This document shows positions 6,701 to 8,601 of a stretch of DNA of 8,601 bases, in pieces. Under the pieces are notes generated by a model. It was not told the origin of the DNA. It made no database searches and saw only the letters and a list, made by a program, of their open reading frames with translations. The stretch comes from Verrucomicrobiales bacterium (GTDB lineage: Bacteria; Verrucomicrobiota; Verrucomicrobiia; Limisphaerales; UBA11320), in contig DMJJ01000198.1 of assembly GCA_003452185.1 (NCBI GenBank), positions 1-8,601 on the forward strand, given 5' to 3'. A program made the position numbers and the translations under genes. How positions within the stretch are numbered: the first letter of the stretch is position 1; every line of letters begins with the position of its first letter.

Positions 6701-7276
6701 GTGCCGGGCATCGACCCGGCGACCACTGGCAACGGGTTGGATGACTTCACCGCCGAGATGGTGGCCTATGTGCGGCTCGAGAAGGGCATCTACCGGTTTG
6801 GCGTCATCAGCGATGATGGCTACAAGCTGAGCGGCGGCCGCAACCTCCACGACCCGGACAACGCCCTTGGGTTCCATACCGATGGGGTTGCCAATGACCG
6901 GCTCGAGTTCTATGTGCCGGCGTCGGGACTCTACCCGATGCGCGCCCTCTGGTACGAGCGCGGAGGTGAGGGGTATTTCGAGCTCTTCTCCGAGGACCGT
7001 GCGACCGGAGAGCAGATCCTCCTGAACGACCCCGACAACGCTGGGTCGATCAAAGCCTACATGGACGTGGTGCTTCCGACCATCGGCCTCCAATCCTCCG
7101 CTGCCGTCAGCGGGCCCTATGCTGATGAGGCGGGAGCCGTGGTGGACGCGGGCGCCAAGAGCGTCACTGTCAGTCCCGCGGGTGAGGCTCGCTTCTACCG
7201 GTTGACCGGCACGAGCGCGCTCCACATCAAGGGCATCCAGCTCAAGGGTGGCAAGGCTGTCTTGACCTACGAGTAA
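3725..7276 (+). CDS. Large secreted modular protein with tandem beta domains, CBM6-like and PA14-like modules
   Basis: An exported 1183-residue protein with no recognisable catalytic domain; probably cell-surface or extracellular carbohydrate binding (inference). Residues 1-31 look like a Sec signal peptide: basic residues, a hydrophobic core ALILGASLLPLA, and cleavage near SLEA. Two adjacent copies of a 228-residue module follow (33-260 and 261-484), both starting VLD-FD and sharing GGAKDSFAILGFVPK. Next are an Ig/cadherin-like segment (about 492-590), a CBM6-like module (about 598-805; EVEDYNFSSGGY, then GEWMNYTRTFPAGSYEV and TLRLRQ), another Ig-like segment (about 812-910), and a PA14-like part (about 1005-1115; GIYRFGVISDDGYKL, SGLYPMRALWYERGGEG). 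The end has the EARFYRLTG motif common, as I recall, in verrucomicrobial exoproteins. No PEP-CTERM tail or LPXTG motif. The start is chosen for the signal peptide. A strong terminator follows, so it is probably monocistronic. Confidence 0.9.
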   Translation: MNAYSPRALVSSLRALILGASLLPLASSLEARVLDNFDGASKTDWTDFSFIPQLAYGVPTQQDGMLKFELDNVGAIVGGGIFSASQKTSEAFELKEGRTIEFRVDVIQGGAKDSFAILGFVPKNMSPKTLGGYGFAKSTTDALITKGINKYFVADAGAPAHLKQDNITMVLSLTAKGGNVIIHAQALDKDADNAVLWDRTVVDTPGADPLAGGAADDPPAPYITSGYFTLYLYADYDSGAEEHPYKAYYDNAEVYVTDTTVLDDFDDGVKTGWTDFTFIPPLAYGVPVEQNGQFQFELPNVGDIVGGGIFSASQKTSRLFDLREGERLTFSIDVVQGGAKDSFAILGFVPKDSSPKTLGGYGFAKSTTDVLITKGINKYFVADAGAPAHLKQDNITMTMTLTAKEGSVIIHATALDKDADNAVLWDRTVIDTPGADPLAGGAADNPPAPYITSGYFTLYLYADYDSGAPENPYKAYYDNAIVSAAPPPSNSEPNISPDTTPLAYSNFLPAATDVSFSVVDDKDLSDDNLALSLNGVTYTKVNGLIVTGTGHSRQATLHGKLASNVNYAAKFSVTDSDGVTATKTIYFDTFDADSTAAIVVEVEDYNFSSGGYFDNPTPISEGSGPQDGSYSLQTGVQGVDFNDTRTGPHGVDTRYRNPDPVRMQHTLDFQRSKFVDAGGTDNGVYDYDVGDIVAGEWMNYTRTFPAGSYEVYLRESVVNMVSGDSALELVTGDSTQPDQTVKQLGTFLGVGTGFSYRTFALTDGTGLNKARVNLSGTTTLRLRQITSDASGSGRFQTYLLFLRVGDLVQQQPPIITSLIPAPDTSVETLSPAVSVSIQNNDTAANLGTLKLVINGATVTPLVTPTATGATVSYSFPDLPDKGATNTATVSFKDTLNNTISSTWSFVITYKSMNPAWRVDGTPGTPGWGVHVVQAPAGSNLANSINRAEDQIKNGSTIPRAVDVTDTAVMLNYNKKSTVDNHRTSGVFPDDLPVPGIDPATTGNGLDDFTAEMVAYVRLEKGIYRFGVISDDGYKLSGGRNLHDPDNALGFHTDGVANDRLEFYVPASGLYPMRALWYERGGEGYFELFSEDRATGEQILLNDPDNAGSIKAYMDVVLPTIGLQSSAAVSGPYADEAGAVVDAGAKSVTVSPAGEARFYRLTGTSALHIKGIQLKGGKAVLTYE
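3821..4504 (+). repeat. First copy of an internal 228-codon duplication
   Basis: Encodes residues 33-260 of the secreted protein. It aligns to the next 228 codons without a gap; by hand count roughly four fifths of residues are identical. Identity is nearly complete from GGAKDSFAILGF through the SGYFTLYLYADYDSG block, and lower in the first 90 residues. Many third-position differences at the DNA level show that the copies are not recent. Confidence 0.9.
4505..5176 (+). repeat. Second copy of the internal duplication
   Basis: Encodes residues 261-484. The alignment with copy 1 ends at KAYYDNA, after which a short Ala/Pro linker (SAAPPPSNSEPN) leads to the Ig-like part. It contains a run of eight G at 4732-4739 where copy 1 has GGGCGGCG, so the copies differ in slippage risk at the same Gly-Gly codons. 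Confidence 0.9.
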
Positions 7277-7326
7277 ACCCGGGCCCCGCCCTCCGGGCAA
7301 CCGGAGTGGCTGTGGTTCCTGATTCA

Positions 7327-7358
7327 CCCCGGGCGGCGCAAGCCGCCCGGGGTTTTTT
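7327..7358 (+). terminator. Strong intrinsic terminator
   Basis: A perfect 11 bp GC-rich stem, CCCCGGGCGGC (7327-7337) with GCCGCCCGGGG (7342-7352), closes a GCAA (GNRA) tetraloop and is followed directly by six T (7353-7358). It lies 50 bases after the stop codon of the secreted protein. This is a textbook Rho-independent terminator and should separate that gene from the hydrolase downstream. The opposite strand has no comparable T tract, so it works in the plus direction only. Confidence 0.95.
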
Positions 7359-7627
7359 CATGCCGGTGGGGATCGGTCGCTCCCGGAGAGTCGCGCTTCC
7401 GTCGACTCGTGTCCGCCCGCCCGCCGGCAGGGAGGCGGGCCGGAGCTGCGGTCCCCTCGCGCCATTTCCCTCCGCCTGCGGGGAGGGGAAAGCGGGTGAC
7501 GAGACCGCCCGTGGCTCGCGGGAGTTGGGTCTCCGCTCCCCCCTGCAACCCTCCCCATCCCAGGCAGGGGCCGCCTCCCGACAAAATCCTTTCGCACTCC
7601 GCGGCACCGCGTCACGATCGGGAACCC
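7359..7627. other. GC-rich intergenic spacer before the hydrolase gene
   Basis: About 270 bp without a convincing gene. It has two imperfect stems: GCCCGCC/GGCGGGC at 7415-7421 and 7434-7440, and a TTTCCCTCCG/CGGGGAGGGGAAA pair at about 7465-7491. Neither is followed by a T tract. Long open frames cross it on both strands but are compositional artefacts of high GC. No clear promoter for the hydrolase was found; the AT-richest patch is ACAAAATCCTTT at 7581-7592, about 36 bases before the GTG start. Confidence 0.5.
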
Positions 7628-8601
7628 GTGAAGACCACGCCACACCAGAGGCTGACTGTCGGGCGACGGGCACCGTTCCGGGTTTGCCTGGGCCCCATCC
7701 TCGGACTCCTCGTGGCGCTGGCGGGGTTCAGCCAGCCTGCGACGGCTCCAGACCGATGGAACGTGCTCCCCGTCCCCGTGCTGGTCGACCTGCCCAACAC
7801 AATGCCCGGGACTCCCACACTGACGAAGTCCCTGGGGGAGGCTGCCGAGTTTCTCACCCGATGGAAGGAGCCTGGCACCCGCGCCGCATGGAAGGCGAGA
7901 CGGCCGGAGGTGGAGTTGGCGTTCCGCCGGGCCATCGGACTCGAACGGTATCCCGAGCGCACCCCTCTCAACGCGCGGGTGACCGGCACGAGTTCCTTTG
8001 GGGACTACGCCGTCGAGAGGCTTGTTTTCGAGAGTCGCCCCGGGTTCCTGGTCACGGCCAACCTGTATCGGCCAACCGGCCAGGGAGGCCCTGTCCGGCG
8101 TCCTGCAGTCCTCTCCCCCATTGGGCATTTCCTCACCCCGGGCAAGACGGCCCCCGAGGTCCAGAGCAGGTGCATTCAGCTGGCGAGGCTGGGATTCATC
8201 GTCCTGGCGTACGACGCCATTGGCCAGGGGGAGCGGATGACACCTGGGAACATTCATCACGACGCCGGGTACGCCCTGCTTCCGCTGGGGGAAACGATCG
8301 CCGGGTGGATGGTCTGGGAGAGCATGAGGGCCCTGGATTACCTGGTCACCCGGCCGGATGTCGACCCGGAGCGACTGGGCATCACCGGGAACTCGGGCGG
8401 CGGGTTGAACTCCCTGTTCACGGGGGCCTTGGATCCCCGGCTCCGGGCGGTGGTGATCGTCGGGTTCACCTTCGAGTTTGGCAACTGGCTCAAGTATGGG
8501 GGGGCCCACTGCACCTGCACGCATCTTCCGGGGCTCTTTCGGGGGAGCGAGTGGTTTGAGATCGCGGGGTTGATCGAGCCCCGTGCCGCGATGATGATCC
8601 A
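7628..8601 (+). CDS. Secreted alpha/beta hydrolase, acetylxylan-esterase-like (3' end beyond window)
   Basis: An exported serine hydrolase; 324 complete codons are present and the frame is still open at the window edge. GTG is chosen because no ATG or stop occurs just upstream in frame and it yields a signal peptide: basic residues (RLTVGRRAPFR), hydrophobic core GPILGLLVALAGF (22-34), and a likely cleavage after ATA (38-40). Then a helical lead (about 65-110), first strands (YAVERLVFESRPGFLVTANLYRP, about 127-149), PAVLSPIGHF (159-168), LARLGFIVLAYDAIGQGER (185-202), and the nucleophile elbow GITGNSGGGLN with Ser at about 256. GGAHCTCTHLPG and the terminal EPRAAMMI resemble acetylxylan-esterase/dienelactone-hydrolase-like proteins common in Verrucomicrobiota and Planctomycetota. 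The catalytic Asp and His should lie past the edge. Substrate is unknown; deacetylation of a polysaccharide is inference from the family and from the CBM-bearing neighbour. Confidence 0.88.
   Translation, partial: MKTTPHQRLTVGRRAPFRVCLGPILGLLVALAGFSQPATAPDRWNVLPVPVLVDLPNTMPGTPTLTKSLGEAAEFLTRWKEPGTRAAWKARRPEVELAFRRAIGLERYPERTPLNARVTGTSSFGDYAVERLVFESRPGFLVTANLYRPTGQGGPVRRPAVLSPIGHFLTPGKTAPEVQSRCIQLARLGFIVLAYDAIGQGERMTPGNIHHDAGYALLPLGETIAGWMVWESMRALDYLVTRPDVDPERLGITGNSGGGLNSLFTGALDPRLRAVVIVGFTFEFGNWLKYGGAHCTCTHLPGLFRGSEWFEIAGLIEPRAAMMI

Noticed and set aside
5210..7327. Minus-strand open frame of 705 codons
   Set aside because: Shadow of the secreted protein: it runs past that gene's stop, is rich in Arg, Gly and Val, and shows no domain.
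7358..8524. Minus-strand open frame of 388 codons
   Set aside because: Antisense to the hydrolase; no family similarity.
7306..8559. Plus-strand open frame of 417 codons
   Set aside because: Different frame from the alpha/beta hydrolase and overlaps the strong terminator; the hydrolase frame has the signal peptide and GNSGGG elbow.

Overview
The window looks like chromosomal DNA from a high-GC, Gram-negative bacterium of the Verrucomicrobiota, perhaps the Pedosphaera/Limisphaera side of that phylum. The main clue is a long secreted protein built from tandem beta-rich modules, a CBM6-like domain, a PA14-like domain and a C-terminal module ending in an ARFYRL-type motif. I know that style mainly from verrucomicrobial exoproteins. 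The taxonomic call is inference; there is no rRNA or other marker beyond argS.

Layout. Positions 1-596 hold four tandem copies of a 149-150 bp unit, each a long imperfect palindrome plus a GC-rich linker. A degenerate fifth start follows, and the array may continue to the left of the window. Immediately to its right are two minus-strand genes that may form an operon: a PtsN-type PTS IIA protein (2488-2949), then arginyl-tRNA synthetase argS (613-2379). argS transcription therefore runs into the repeat array. A plus-strand gene of unknown function (3116-3583) is divergent from ptsN. After a G-rich gap with a possible G-quadruplex and a candidate promoter comes the 1183-residue secreted modular protein (3725-7276). 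It is closed by a very clear intrinsic terminator (7327-7358). A plain GC-rich spacer follows, and then a secreted alpha/beta hydrolase of the acetylxylan-esterase-like kind starts with GTG at 7628 and runs off the right edge.

How the genes fit together. The left half is housekeeping (translation and phosphotransfer regulation). The right half is exported functions: a protein with a probable sugar-binding module and no recognisable catalytic domain, beside a probable exported carbohydrate esterase. The terminator between them suggests separate transcription, so a shared role in polysaccharide binding and deacetylation is only suggested by adjacency.

I did not find a clearly new multi-gene system. 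The most unusual items are the palindromic tandem array downstream of argS, with arm changes that keep pairing and a recurring 30-codon reading frame, and the internal 228-codon duplication in the secreted protein.
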